From: JAENWD01 sp963796915 | GTDB taxonomy: Bacteria > Acidobacteriota > Vicinamibacteria > Vicinamibacterales > JAENWD01 | NCBI GenBank assembly: GCA_963796915.1 | Contig: CAWCNI010000004.1 | Span: 1,612,001 to 1,676,000 of the forward strand | Direction: 5' to 3' | DNA: 64,000 nucleotides | In this document: in pieces, positions 43,328 through 52,438 of the stretch | Layout of the letters: each line of letters opens with the position of its first letter | Position numbering within the stretch: the first letter of the stretch is position 1 | Translations under genes and position numbers: made by a program | The notes under the pieces: generated by a model | The model's input: the letters and a program-made list of their open reading frames with translations, nothing else | The model's database searches: none | Told to the model about the DNA's origin: nothing

Positions 43328-44659
43328 TCACGCATAGAGATGTTCGAACGCGTGGCGGTACTCGCGTTCCGATTGGTCGAGACGCCCACGCAGCGTGTCG
43401 ATCGAGGCGGCGCCGTGCTGGAAGCGACGCTTCGGGAACACGGGCATGTCGAACCCGGTGTTCGCCTTGATGCCCCTGCGGACGATCTCGCCCTTCAGCG
43501 AGTAGAGCGTCGGCACGTCGTAGCCCGTCAGCGCGGCGAACGGGATGCCTTCGGCGACCTCGATCACATCGGGACGCGTGTAGGGGCTGAACCCGTCGAA
43601 CCCGTACTTCGACGCCGGCGCGTACGTCCGCACGTAGCTGCGGCTGAGGCCGCCGCTGTAGGTCAGCGAGTGCTTGATCTTGCCGACGCCCCAACCCTCC
43701 TGATAAAGCATCAGGTTGTCGACGACGCTGCGGATGGTGAGCTCCGGGTTCTCCTCGATCGGGTAGTCCTTGAGGTTTTCGTCGCCGCCGTCGCCGTCGG
43801 CGAGGTAGCGCCAGTCCGGATAGCGCTCGCGAATGCCCTTGCAGAGGAGCAGACCCATCGCCGCGCACTCGACATCGAGCGACTTGTAGTCTTCGAGCAC
43901 CCGGAGCGTGTGCTCGACGTCGAGATCGTCCGGCTTGGCCTCGATCTCCTCGAGAAACATCGAGAGTCCGAGCTCGGACAGAAACGCGCGCGCCTGCGCC
44001 ACGTCGGGGCCGGTGCCCAGGCTCAGCACGAACGCCTTGAGCCGCGCCGGCGACATGCCGAGTTGGAGCATCGTGTGGTAGGTCGCGAGAAAGACCGATC
44101 CGCTGTCGATGCCGCCCGAGAAGCTGACGCCGATCGGCTCAGTGCCGGCCCCCTGCTGGTCGATGCCGCGTAGCCACTTCCCCACTTCCTCGATCAGGGC
44201 GCCGATGTAGCGACGGCCGATCTCGTCCAGGTCTGGAGGCAGCGTGCCTCGGGACGGCGTGAAGAAGCGGGTGTAGGTAGGGTCGGGATCGGGACAGCCG
44301 ACCAGGGCGATCTCGACGATGAAGTGCGCCGGCACCATCCGGGTGTAGCTCGGATGAAACTGGCTGCCGAAGCCCGCGTTGTCGAGCGCCTGCTGCAGCG
44401 TGTCGATACGATCGGCGACGAACAGCGCCGGCCCCTCGTGGCGCTTGGCGAGGAAGTAGCGCATCGGCCGATCCAGCGACCGGGCCAGCCGCACGGTGAT
44501 GCCATCGACGGCGACGAGCGCGAAGGAGCCGTCGATCGCACGGACCTCGGCCGGATCGCCACCGTTCACGCGGCGCCGGGCTTCATCGACACTGACATTG
44601 TGAATCCGGTTCAGGCGCGAGTCGGTGAGATCGACCACGCGATCGACAGGATGTCGCAT
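43328..44659 (-). CDS. Asparagine-synthetase-like amide ligase lacking the glutaminase Cys
   Basis: The 443-aa protein is taken from ATG 44659, 6 nt after TACAAT (44671-44666); the extension to GTG 44677 would cover that hexamer. The N-terminal ~110 residues keep the class-II glutaminase fold core ('DGSFALVAVDGITVRLARSL', 'GPALFVADRIDTL') but have no Cys2. The C-terminal synthetase has the PP-loop 'GVSFSGGIDSGSVF' and 'YLADGDGGDENLKDYP'. This arrangement is that of beta-lactam synthetase and lasso-peptide cyclase (McjC), which adenylate a carboxylate and close an amide ring without using glutamine. It leads the four-gene cluster. Confidence 0.85.
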   Translation of the reverse strand: MRHPVDRVVDLTDSRLNRIHNVSVDEARRRVNGGDPAEVRAIDGSFALVAVDGITVRLARSLDRPMRYFLAKRHEGPALFVADRIDTLQQALDNAGFGSQFHPSYTRMVPAHFIVEIALVGCPDPDPTYTRFFTPSRGTLPPDLDEIGRRYIGALIEEVGKWLRGIDQQGAGTEPIGVSFSGGIDSGSVFLATYHTMLQLGMSPARLKAFVLSLGTGPDVAQARAFLSELGLSMFLEEIEAKPDDLDVEHTLRVLEDYKSLDVECAAMGLLLCKGIRERYPDWRYLADGDGGDENLKDYPIEENPELTIRSVVDNLMLYQEGWGVGKIKHSLTYSGGLSRSYVRTYAPASKYGFDGFSPYTRPDVIEVAEGIPFAALTGYDVPTLYSLKGEIVRRGIKANTGFDMPVFPKRRFQHGAASIDTLRGRLDQSEREYRHAFEHLYA

Positions 44660-44665
44660 GCCGTC

Positions 44666-44671
44666 ATTGTA
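44666..44671 (-). promoter_or_regulatory. -10-like TACAAT for the Asn-synthetase-like cluster
   Basis: On the minus strand TACAAT ends 6 nt before ATG 44659. No ribosome site is present. A leaderless start is likely and would fix the N-terminus at MRHPVDRV. Confidence 0.45.
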
Positions 44672-44750
44672 AGCCACACACGAGCGGTCGGGGAGGCCGG
44701 CGCAGCAACTCGCCGCTCTACCTCCAGAAGCAGCACGTCGTCGGCGCAGC

Positions 44751-44756
44751 TACAAT
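44751..44756 (+). promoter_or_regulatory. -10-like TACAAT upstream of M24 peptidase
   Basis: TACAAT lies about 50 nt before ATG 44806, leaving a normal leader with GGAAGGGG at 44792-44799. It is divergent from the other TACAAT at 44666-44671. Confidence 0.35.
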
Positions 44757-44805
44757 TGCGCGACCAGGCGGCGTGGCGTCATGCCGCTTCTCGGAAGGGG
44801 CTGCG

Positions 44806-46239
44806 ATGGGACGACGCGCGTGTGTGGTGGTGCTGGGGTGGCTGCTGGGCGCTCATCTGCTGGCGCAGCCGGTATTTCGCGGCTCAGAGATATTCCCGCC
44901 GGAAGAATTCGCGGCCCGGCGCGCCGAGGTGGCGGCACGCATCGGTGACGGCGTCGCGATCGTGCTCGGCACGACAGAGCCCGCCGGCGAGATGCCGTTC
45001 CGCCAGAACAGCCAGTGCTTCTATCTCACTGGCGTCGCCGAGCCGCGCGCGAGCGTCATCATCGACGGCCGCACGAAGAAGACGACGGTGTTTCTGCAGC
45101 AGCATACCGAACGGCAGGAAACCAGCCGGGATGGGCCGGGCCTGAATCCGGGGCCGGACGCTGCCGCGGCGATCGGCGTCGACGCGGCCTTGCCGCGGAG
45201 CGAGTTCACCGCCGCCATCACCGCGATCGCCAACGACCATCGAACGATCTACACGCCATTTGCCGCCGAAGTACTGGGCAGCCAGTCGCAAGGCGATCCG
45301 ACACGGCTGTGGACGACAAACAAGCAGGACCGGTGGGACGGCCGTGATTCGCGCGAGGCGACCTTCATCGCCAGGCTCAAGGACGCTGCGCCGCAGTCGG
45401 AGATCGTCAACCTCGATCCCATCCTGAACAGCCTCCGCGTCGTCAAGAGCGCGCGTGAGGTCGCGGTGATTCGCGAAGCCACACAGATCGCCGGGCTCGG
45501 CATCATGGAGGCGATGCGGGATGCCAGGCCGGGTATGCGCGAGTACGAGCTGCAGGCCGACGCCGAGTTCGTGTTCAAGAAGCACGGCGCGCTCGGCGCG
45601 TCGTACTTCGCGCTGATCGCCACCGGCGCCAACACCTACTACACGCACTACAACCGCAACACCGCCACGCTGGCGGATGGCGATCTGGTCCAGTTCGATT
45701 ACGCGCCGGACTTCAAGTACTACCAGTCAGACGTGACGCGCGTCTTTCCGGCCAACGGCGTGTTCTCGGCCCGGCAGCGCGAGGCGTACGGGATCTATCT
45801 GCAGCTCTATCGGGCGGTCATGACCTCGATCCACGTGCACATGACGACGGCGGACGTGATCAAGGCGGCTGTGGTCAAGATGGACGCGATTGTCGCCTCA
45901 TTCCCGTTCACAGACCCGAAGATTCAAACGGCGGCGCACGCGTTCGTCGAGAACTATCGCCGGCAGTCGGCCAACGGACGATCCCTGGGGCACTCGGTCG
46001 GCCTCGAGGTCCACGACCCTGATGAGAACGCCACGGTGCTCGAGCCCGGCCACATCTTCACCATCGAGCCGGAGATGCGCATCGAAGAGGACCACACCGG
46101 GATCCGCCTGGAAGACATGATCCTGATCACCGACACCGGCTACGAGAACCTCTCGGCGTTCGTGCCGATCGAGGTCAAGGACATCGAGGCGATGATGGCC
46201 GACAAGGGACTGAGCGACGCGATGCTGACGCTCAAGTAA
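44806..46239 (+). CDS. Secreted M24 peptidase, Xaa-Pro aminopeptidase type
   Basis: The 477-aa protein starts at ATG 44806 with GGAAGGGG upstream. A signal peptide ('VVVLGWLLGAHLLAQP') precedes the AMP_N domain ('EEFAARRAEVAARIGDGVAI', 'QNSQCFYLTGV') and the pita-bread peptidase domain. The metal ligands are in 'LVQFDYAPDFKYYQSDVTRV' (two Asp), 'LGHSVGLEVHD' (His), 'FTIEPEM' (Glu) and 'GIRLEDM' (Glu), so all five are present. It removes N-terminal residues before proline. Export suggests use on environmental peptides. It is divergent from the Asn-synthetase-like cluster; a role in leader-peptide trimming is possible but speculative. Confidence 0.92.
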   Translation: MGRRACVVVLGWLLGAHLLAQPVFRGSEIFPPEEFAARRAEVAARIGDGVAIVLGTTEPAGEMPFRQNSQCFYLTGVAEPRASVIIDGRTKKTTVFLQQHTERQETSRDGPGLNPGPDAAAAIGVDAALPRSEFTAAITAIANDHRTIYTPFAAEVLGSQSQGDPTRLWTTNKQDRWDGRDSREATFIARLKDAAPQSEIVNLDPILNSLRVVKSAREVAVIREATQIAGLGIMEAMRDARPGMREYELQADAEFVFKKHGALGASYFALIATGANTYYTHYNRNTATLADGDLVQFDYAPDFKYYQSDVTRVFPANGVFSARQREAYGIYLQLYRAVMTSIHVHMTTADVIKAAVVKMDAIVASFPFTDPKIQTAAHAFVENYRRQSANGRSLGHSVGLEVHDPDENATVLEPGHIFTIEPEMRIEEDHTGIRLEDMILITDTGYENLSAFVPIEVKDIEAMMADKGLSDAMLTLK

Positions 46240-46273
46240 GCGCCGGCTCACATGTCGCGACTGAGCGCCGGTG

Positions 46274-46681
46274 CTAGTCGAGGAACTTCCCGATCAGCCA
46301 CTTGTGGCCGAACGGGTCGACGACGGAGCCCTGCAGCATCCGCCGGATCGGCTTCGGGCCAACGGTCTCGTGCACATGCTCGCGCACCGGACTGCCCTCT
46401 ACAGCGCCCGCGGAGATCGCACGTTGGTGGACGGCGACGGGATCGTCGACGAACAGCTCGATCCTCACCGTCGTAAAGCCCGCGGAATCAGGACTGCGCG
46501 TGCCGCTGGCTGGAGCTTCAGTCGCAAGAAAGAATGGCGCGCCGTCGATGGTCAGGCCGGCGACGACGTGTCCGCCGTCGAGATGCCAGAGCAGCATGGC
46601 ATCGAAGGCAGCGGCATAGAACGCGATGGCGGCGTTGCCGTCACTCACGGCAAGCATCGGCGAGATCCGGGTCGTTGTCAT
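46274..46681 (-). CDS. VOC-family (glyoxalase/bleomycin-resistance) protein, PhnB-like
   Basis: The 135-aa single-domain protein reads 'RISPMLAVSDGNAAIAFYAA', 'HLDGGHVVAGLTIDGAPFFL', 'RIELFVDDPVAVHQRAISAG' and 'GSVVDPFGHKWLIGKFLD'. The beta-alpha-beta-beta-beta repeat and the terminal 'DPFGHxW' loop are those of PhnB/YciE-type VOC proteins. The metal-ligand set is incomplete to my eye. It is cytosolic. It lies convergent to the M24 peptidase gene and has no evident operon partner. Confidence 0.85.
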   Translation of the reverse strand: MTTTRISPMLAVSDGNAAIAFYAAAFDAMLLWHLDGGHVVAGLTIDGAPFFLATEAPASGTRSPDSAGFTTVRIELFVDDPVAVHQRAISAGAVEGSPVREHVHETVGPKPIRRMLQGSVVDPFGHKWLIGKFLD

Positions 46682-46704
46682 GGCCGGATTCTACCGCCGA
46701 TCAC

Positions 46705-46917
46705 TCACCTGTCATCATCTCGCCCGCGAGGTCCCCGCCCCTCGTTGAGGCGATCGTCCAGTCCTTGTCCAACCGGACACGAGCACGGCATCCCCGGCGC
46801 CGGGCAACGGCCGTGATGGACCGGCTGCTCGTGGTTTTCGCACGTCCAGCCCGTGTCGTCACACATCGGGCAGGCCGTCGAGCCGGCGCCTGACCCGTCG
46901 TCTATAATCCGCGTCAC
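46705..46917 (-). CDS. Small Cys-rich zinc-finger protein
   Basis: This 70-aa frame (GTG 46917, start uncertain because it overlaps the promoter of the divergent GNAT gene) contains 'CPMCDDTGWTCENHEQPVHH' and 'GRCPAPGMPCSCP', a pattern I recall from a small conserved bacterial family, likely binding two zinc ions in a DnaJ-like knuckle arrangement. The tail is Gly/Arg/Asp-rich. Function unknown. Confidence 0.55.
   Translation of the reverse strand: MTRIIDDGSGAGSTACPMCDDTGWTCENHEQPVHHGRCPAPGMPCSCPVGQGLDDRLNEGRGPRGRDDDR
46903..46908 (+). promoter_or_regulatory. -10-like TATAAT for GNAT gene
   Basis: A perfect TATAAT ends 15 nt before ATG 46924, with no ribosome site between. The leader would be less than about 10 nt. 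Confidence 0.5.
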
Positions 46918-46923
46918 TGCTCG

Positions 46924-47424
46924 ATGAGACTACCGCATGGGCGTCAATCACACGCGCTGAGGACCGCCACCCCGGAAGACGCCGACGCGCTGGCGCGACT
47001 GATCAACGCCGCGTTTCGCGTCGAGTCGTTCTTCAAGATCGGCGACCGAACCACACCGTCCGCGATCGTCGAGATGATGAGCGCCGGCGATTTCGTCGTG
47101 CTCGACGCCGGCGACCGAGAGCCGGCGGCCTGTGTCTATGTAAAAGTCGACGGCGGTCGCGGGTACTTCGGCATGCTGTCGGTCAGCCCGGAACTGCAGG
47201 GCCGCGGCCTGGCGCGGGCGCTGATCGACGCTGTGGAGGATCGTTGCCGCCGCGCCGGTTGTCACACGATGGACATCCAGGTCGTCAGCCTCAGGACTGA
47301 ACTGCCGCCCCTGTACGCCAGCCTGGGATACGCCGAGACAGGCACGCTGCCGTTTCCAGACCCGACGCAGATCAGCCAGCCGTGCCACATGATCGTGATG
47401 TCGAAGCCGCTCGATGCGCGGTGA
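46924..47424 (+). CDS. GNAT family N-acetyltransferase
   Basis: The 166-aa protein is a single GNAT domain: 'RTATPEDADALARLINAAFR', motif A 'YFGMLSVSPELQGRGLARAL' with the acetyl-CoA loop 'QGRGLA', and motif B 'PPLYASLGYAETGTL'. It is cytosolic, with acceptor unknown. It starts close to a TATAAT. The stop codon is followed within 8 nt by the GGGCTAC heptamer array. Confidence 0.88.
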   Translation: MRLPHGRQSHALRTATPEDADALARLINAAFRVESFFKIGDRTTPSAIVEMMSAGDFVVLDAGDREPAACVYVKVDGGRGYFGMLSVSPELQGRGLARALIDAVEDRCRRAGCHTMDIQVVSLRTELPPLYASLGYAETGTLPFPDPTQISQPCHMIVMSKPLDAR

Positions 47425-47432
47425 CGGAAGGC

Positions 47433-47464
47433 GGGCTACGGGCTACGGGCTACGGGCTACGGGC
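47433..47464. repeat. Heptamer tandem repeat (GGGCTAC)4
   Basis: Four perfect GGGCTAC units (47433-47460) plus GGGC, directly after the GNAT stop codon. It has the same unit, orientation and position (just after a stop codon) as the seven-copy array at 7198-7250. Confidence 0.95.
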
Positions 47465-47535
47465 ACATTAAAGGACGGTGACAGCCTTGCTCCGCGCCGG
47501 CCATCTGACTAGCATCCGGGCTACCGGTTGCGACC

Positions 47536-47715
47536 ATGGCTTCCCCCGACAAGCCGCTTCCCGGTCTGCCCTTCGACCGTCCGCCGCTCTGCCCGCGCTG
47601 CCATAGCGCGGTGCAGGTCCGTCCCATCTCCGTGACCGGTGTGCATCCAGGGCTGCAATACTTCCGATGCGAACGATGCGCGTTCGTCTGGGCAGAAGAA
47701 ACAGTCCCTGAGTGA
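47536..47715 (+). CDS. Small zinc-ribbon protein (59 aa)
   Basis: ATG 47536 opens a short frame ending at TGA 47713-47715. It reads 'MASPDKPLPGLPFDRPPLCP', 'RCHSAVQVRPI', 'GLQYFRCERCAFVWAEE'. Two CxxC knuckles 'CPRC' and 'CERC' spaced about 26 residues apart make a complete zinc ribbon, and the intervening strand pattern is right for one. No ribosome site is obvious. Likely a small nucleic-acid or protein-binding ribbon; function unknown. Confidence 0.6.
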   Translation: MASPDKPLPGLPFDRPPLCPRCHSAVQVRPISVTGVHPGLQYFRCERCAFVWAEETVPE

Positions 47716-47820
47716 CGCTTCGCCCGGCCGCTCCAGTGGCCGAAAACGCGCTATCCCATCCGTGCTAGAGTGCCGCGTTCTCCCGGCTCACCTCGTATCG
47801 CCCTGGCCCTCATCCTGGAC

Positions 47821-49896
47821 ATGAATCACATGCGTCACGTGCTCGCGTCGGTTGCGCTCTCCCTGGCGTTCGCCCCTGCGGCGTCGGCGCAGGGGCCGGC
47901 ACCGGATCTCATCAAGCCGCCGGCCAACGCCCGGCACTTCGTGATTCAGTCCACCGGCGGCCGTCATGGCGAGTCATGGATGTGGGTGGCCCCCGATGGC
48001 ACGCGCGGTGGCCGCGAGAGCATGAACCTGCGCGGACAGGTGTTCGAGCTCGACGCCAGCGGCACGCCCGGCGCCGACGGCATGCCCGCGTCGGTGACGA
48101 TTCGAGGCGTCACGCCGCAGGGCGACGCTGCCGAGACCTTTGCCGTCGCCGGTGGCACGGCGCGGTGGAAGAGCCCGATCGACGCCGGCAGCGCGCCCTA
48201 CGGCTCGCCCGCCTTCTACGTGACCCAGGGCGGCCCGATGGCGACCAACGCCTGGCTCGTCGACGCGCTGCTGGCCCGGCCAGACAAGACACTGGCCTTA
48301 CTTCCTGGCGGGAAGGCGCACGCCACCCGCCTGACCGACCTCGTGGTCGGCGCCGGCGGCACCAGCAGGACGGTCACGCTGTGGGCGATCACCGGCATCA
48401 GCACGTCGCCGCTGCCGGTCTGGGCAGATGCCGACAACAAGTTCTTCGCCATCGCGTTCGGGCTGGCCTGGCTGCCAGACGCCTACGCCGGCGACCAGGG
48501 CAAGATCGAAGAGGCGCAAGCCAAAGCGCTCGCCGCGCAGGCGCCCGGGCTGGCGAAATCGCTCGTCACGGTGCCGGCAGGCGCTGTCGCGTTCACCGGC
48601 GTTCGTCTCTTCGACGCAGACGCTGTGCGGTTCGTCGCCGACCAGACGGTCGTCGTCGACAAGGGAGTCATCGCCGCCGTCGGGCCAAGCGCCACGGTGC
48701 AGGTTCCCCCAGGCGCACGGGTCATCGACGGACACGGCAAGACACTCGTTCCCGGCCTCTGGGATTGCCACATGCACGTGGGCGACGACTTCACCGGGCT
48801 TCAGGAATTGTCGATGGGCGTGACCTCGCTGCGCGACCCCGGCAACGACGACGTGCAGACCGTCGATCGACGAACGCGGGCAGCTGCCGGCGATCTCCTG
48901 TTTCCGCACGTGTACGCGTCGTCGCTCATCGACGGTAAAGGGCCGTACACGGCGCAGGTCGCCAACGTCGCGACAAGTCAGGCCGAAGCAATCGCGCTCA
49001 TCGACAAGGCGAAGGCCAACGGCTTCACCGGCATCAAGTTCTACGGCACGTTCAACTCGGCGTGGCTGCCGGCCAGCATCGCCGAGGCGCACAAACTCGG
49101 GCTGCACGTTCACGGTCACATCCCCGCCGGAATCCGCACGAGCACAGCCATCGAGGACGGCTACGACGAGGTCACTCACATCAACTGGGTGATGATGGAG
49201 GCGATGCCCGACAGCGTCCTCCCGGTCTCCAACGGCATCATGCGGTTCGAAGGGCCGGGACGGTACGCGAAGGACGTCGATCTCGACGGCCCGGCGCTCA
49301 AGGGCATCGTCTCGACGATGGCGGCGCGCCATATCTACAGCGACCCGACGATGGTCGCGTTCGAGAGCCTGTACGTGCCGGAGAACGGCGACCTGTCGCC
49401 CTCGTACGCCCCGTTTGTCGGCACGCTGCCGCCAATCACCGAGCGCTCCTTCAGGAGCGGCGGATTCGCCGTGCCGAAAGACCTGACGCGCGCCGACTAT
49501 CGTGCGAGCTGGGCGAAGATGGTCGGCCTCCTGGGGCGGATGCACCAGGCCGGCGTGCCGATCGTCGCCGGGACTGACGGCTCCGGCCTCGAGCTCGTGC
49601 ACGAGCTCGAGATTTACGTCCAGGCAGGCTTCACGACGGCGGAGGCGTTGGCGGCAGCGACGATCGTCCCGGCGCGCCTGGTCGGGCAGGATGCGAAGAC
49701 GGGATCCGTGAAAGTGGGCAAGGCGGCCGACCTGGCCCTGATCGACGGCGACCCATCGACGACGATCGGCGACTTGCGTCAGACGCGCGTGGTGATGCTG
49801 GAGGGGCGGATCCTCGACGCCGATGCCCTCCGGTCCGCGGCCGGCATCTCCGGCCGTCCCCGGCCCGCAACAGCGTCGACACCAGCGGCACACTGA
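47821..49896 (+). CDS. Secreted amidohydrolase family protein
   Basis: The 691-aa protein (ATG 47821 or 47830) has a signal peptide ending at SAQG and a ~220-residue N-terminal beta-rich region. The amidohydrolase domain starts at 'GVRLFDADAVRFVADQTVVV', with metal-binding HxH in 'GLWDCHMHVGDD', the region of the bridging Lys ('ANGFTGIKFYG'), His ligands in 'LGLHVHGHIPAG' and 'EVTHINWV', and the catalytic Asp in 'VPIVAGTDGSG'. The C-terminal strand region reads 'SVKVGKAADLALIDGDP'. Relatives include imidazolonepropionase- and prolidase-like exported enzymes. It heads a run of three secreted enzyme genes. Confidence 0.9.
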   Translation: MNHMRHVLASVALSLAFAPAASAQGPAPDLIKPPANARHFVIQSTGGRHGESWMWVAPDGTRGGRESMNLRGQVFELDASGTPGADGMPASVTIRGVTPQGDAAETFAVAGGTARWKSPIDAGSAPYGSPAFYVTQGGPMATNAWLVDALLARPDKTLALLPGGKAHATRLTDLVVGAGGTSRTVTLWAITGISTSPLPVWADADNKFFAIAFGLAWLPDAYAGDQGKIEEAQAKALAAQAPGLAKSLVTVPAGAVAFTGVRLFDADAVRFVADQTVVVDKGVIAAVGPSATVQVPPGARVIDGHGKTLVPGLWDCHMHVGDDFTGLQELSMGVTSLRDPGNDDVQTVDRRTRAAAGDLLFPHVYASSLIDGKGPYTAQVANVATSQAEAIALIDKAKANGFTGIKFYGTFNSAWLPASIAEAHKLGLHVHGHIPAGIRTSTAIEDGYDEVTHINWVMMEAMPDSVLPVSNGIMRFEGPGRYAKDVDLDGPALKGIVSTMAARHIYSDPTMVAFESLYVPENGDLSPSYAPFVGTLPPITERSFRSGGFAVPKDLTRADYRASWAKMVGLLGRMHQAGVPIVAGTDGSGLELVHELEIYVQAGFTTAEALAAATIVPARLVGQDAKTGSVKVGKAADLALIDGDPSTTIGDLRQTRVVMLEGRILDADALRSAAGISGRPRPATASTPAAH

Positions 49897-49955
49897 CGGC
49901 ACCAATCTCGTCAGCCGCCTGACCGCCAGTCGAGGCCCTGGCACTCCGGAGACTC

Positions 49956-51819
49956 ATGCGCCAATTCATACTTGCCGCCGCCATGCTGGCGCTTGCCGTC
50001 ACCGGAAGTGCCAGGCAGCCGTCAGTTGCGTTCACGTTCGAAGAGGTCATGGTGCCCATGCGCGACGGCGTGCGGCTCCAGACTGTCATCCTGGCGCCAG
50101 TCGATCGTCACGGCCCGCTGCCGATTCTCTTCCGCCGCACGCCGTACGGCGTTCCGGATCGGCCCATGGAGCGCGTGCCGGACAGCATGAAGGAGCTGGC
50201 GTCGGACGGCTACATCTTCGTCGTCCAGAACCTCCGCGGCCGGTTCAAGTCGGAGGGCACGTTCAAGCTCAGCTCGCAGGTCGATCTCGCGGACCCGCAT
50301 GCGACGAGCGAGACGACCGACGCCTACGACAGCATCGAGTGGCTGGTGCACCACGTGCCGGAGACGACCGGCAAGGTCGGCATGTACGGCGTGTCGTACG
50401 ACGGGCTCACCACCGCGATGGCACTGCTGCAGCCGCATCCGGCGCTCAAGGCGATCAGCGAGCAGGCTTCGCCCGTGGACCAGTGGATGAACGACGACAT
50501 GCACCGCTTCGGCGCGCTCCGCGAGAGCTACGCCTTCGAATACGCGGTGATGGAACAGGCCGACAAGAATCAGAACACGCACTTCGACTTCGACGTCTAC
50601 GACACCTACTCCTGGTACCTGAACGCAGGCCCGCTCTCGAACCTGAACGCGCGATACCTCCACGGCACGATCCCGTTCTGGAACGACGTGGTGACGCATC
50701 CCGACTACGACCAGTTCTGGAAGCGCGAGGCGTGGGTTCGGCAGTTGCACGGCTCGACGGTGCCCAACCTGAACGTCGCGGGCTTCTGGGATCAGGAGGA
50801 CCCATGGGGGCCCTGGCAGATTTTCCGCCACGCGGCCGAGCACGATCCCGACCACACCAACTTCATCGTCGCCGGGCCGTGGTTTCACGGCCAGTGGCGC
50901 AGCCCCACCGGCGACCGCATCGGGTTGATCCCGTTCGGCGGGCACGAGACGGCGCGCGAGTTCCGCGAGAACATCGAGGCGCCCTTCTTCCGCCACTACC
51001 TTCACGACAGCGGCGACAAGCCCGCATGGCGTGCCACGACGTTCCAATCCGGTGCCAACCGCTGGCAGACGTACGCCGAGTGGCCGCCCGCGGCGGCGAA
51101 GCCTACGAGCCTGTACTTGCACGCTGACGGCACGCTCTCGTTCGATCGGCCTGGTGCGACCGCCACCGCGTACCGGGAATACGTCTCGGATCCCGCCAGG
51201 CCGGTGCCCTATCGCGAGCGCCCGGTCTCACCGACCTATCCGGCAGGAGACTGGCGCACGTGGGAAGCGGCCGACCAGCGGTTCGTGGACGACCGCCCCG
51301 ACGTGCTCAAGTTCGTCAGCGCGCCGCTCGAGCACGAGCTGACCATCACCGGCGAGGTCGCCGCGGACCTCTTCGCCTCCACTTCAGGCACCGACTCGGA
51401 CTTCATCGTCAAGCTGATCGACGTGTTTCCGGAAGACGCGCAGAAGAACGCGTGGAATGCCGACGCCGGCCCCGACCCTGGACAGTACGAGCGCTCGCTG
51501 AACGGCTACGAGCTGCCAATCGCCATGGAAGTACGGCGTGGGCGGTACAACACCAACTACGAATTGCCGCGCGCCGTTGACGCCGGGAGCGCCGGTCGAG
51601 TGGAAGATCCCGCTCCGCGATCGCGACCACGTGTTTCTCAAGGGCCACCGGCTGATGGTCCAGGTGCAATCCACCTGGTTCCCCGTGATCGATCGCAACC
51701 CGCAGAAGTTCGTGCCGAGCATCTATCGGGCGACACCCGCGGACTTCGTCAAGGCGACCCAGCGCGTGTACTGCTCGCAAGCGCTTCCATCACACCTCAC
51801 CCTGCCCGTCATGCCGTGA
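49956..51819 (+). CDS. CocE/NonD-family secreted hydrolase (frameshifted near 51577)
   Basis: ATG 49956 with CGGAG upstream opens a signal peptide ('LAAAMLALAVTGSARQ'). The X-Pro dipeptidyl-peptidase-type alpha/beta hydrolase has 'VPMRDGVRLQTVILAP', the nucleophile elbow 'GKVGMYGVSYDGLTTAMA' (Ser), 'NVAGFWDQEDPWGPWQIF' and 'GPWFHGQWR' (catalytic His). The C-terminal jelly-roll ends in another frame: 'LTPGAPVEWKIPLRDRDHVF', 'LMVQVQSTWFPVIDRNPQKF' and 'RVYCSQALPSHLTLPVMP'. One missing C near 51577 explains the break; about 620 aa when repaired. It hydrolyses peptides, esters or acylated antibiotics depending on subgroup. Confidence 0.88.
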
Positions 51820-51835
51820 ACGCAAGGAGATCATC

Positions 51836-52399
51836 ATGACGCGATCGACGTTGCTGGCACTGGCGCTGCTCGCCGCTGCCGCGCCTGTGCGGGCACAGAG
51901 CCCACAGACCACTCAGGGTGCGATGTGCGCCGGCGCGCCGGTGATGGCCGCTCCCACCGGCACTCCGGACAATCGGATGCTGTCCGACGATGCGGAGGTT
52001 GCCGATCGGATCGTGAAGTCCAGGTCCAGCATCGTCGCCGGCCAGGCGATGGCGCCGGGCCAGGTCGTCTTGCGCGCCGGACTGCTCCATCACGCGGCGG
52101 TGGAGTATCGCCAGTCGTCTACGCCGGCGTCACTGCACTTGCGGATGGCGGAATTCTTCTACGTCGTGGATGGCAGCGCCGATCTGATCCTGGGCGGCAC
52201 CCTGACCAATCCCAGGTGCCTGAACTCGTCCAACCTTGCCGGCGACGGGGTCGAGGGAGGCGTGGCGCACAAGGTCAAGAAGGGCACCTACATCCTCGTG
52301 CCCGAGAACACCGTCCACTTCTTCACGAACATCGACAAGAAGCACGGGCTGACGGTGCTGGACCTGCACGTGCCGTCGCCGGCGGCGGATCAGTACTGA
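51836..52399 (+). CDS. Secreted cupin-domain protein
   Basis: The 187-aa protein starts at ATG 51836 with AAGGAG upstream, 16 nt after the hydrolase stop. A signal peptide ends at VRAQ. The cupin barrel reads 'HHAAVEYRQSSTPASLHLRM', 'EFFYVVDGSADLILGGTL', 'VKKGTYILVPENTVHFFTNI' and 'LTVLDLHVPSP'. His/Glu residues for a metal site are present in both cupin motifs but the first is non-canonical. It is probably co-transcribed with the hydrolase. Function unknown. Confidence 0.82.
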   Translation: MTRSTLLALALLAAAAPVRAQSPQTTQGAMCAGAPVMAAPTGTPDNRMLSDDAEVADRIVKSRSSIVAGQAMAPGQVVLRAGLLHHAAVEYRQSSTPASLHLRMAEFFYVVDGSADLILGGTLTNPRCLNSSNLAGDGVEGGVAHKVKKGTYILVPENTVHFFTNIDKKHGLTVLDLHVPSPAADQY

Positions 52400-52438
52400 C
52401 CGCAGCGGGCCCGGCCGGGGCCGCCAACCTGCCTCCGA

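Noticed and set aside
44806..46239. M24 peptidase as the leader protease of the NQ-peptide cluster
   Set aside because: It has its own promoter, is divergent, and is a normal secreted Xaa-Pro aminopeptidase; position alone is not enough.
48298..49944. 548-aa open frame antisense to the amidohydrolase
   Set aside because: The sense gene has a signal peptide and complete metal motifs; the antisense translation is Arg/Asp/Val-rich filler.
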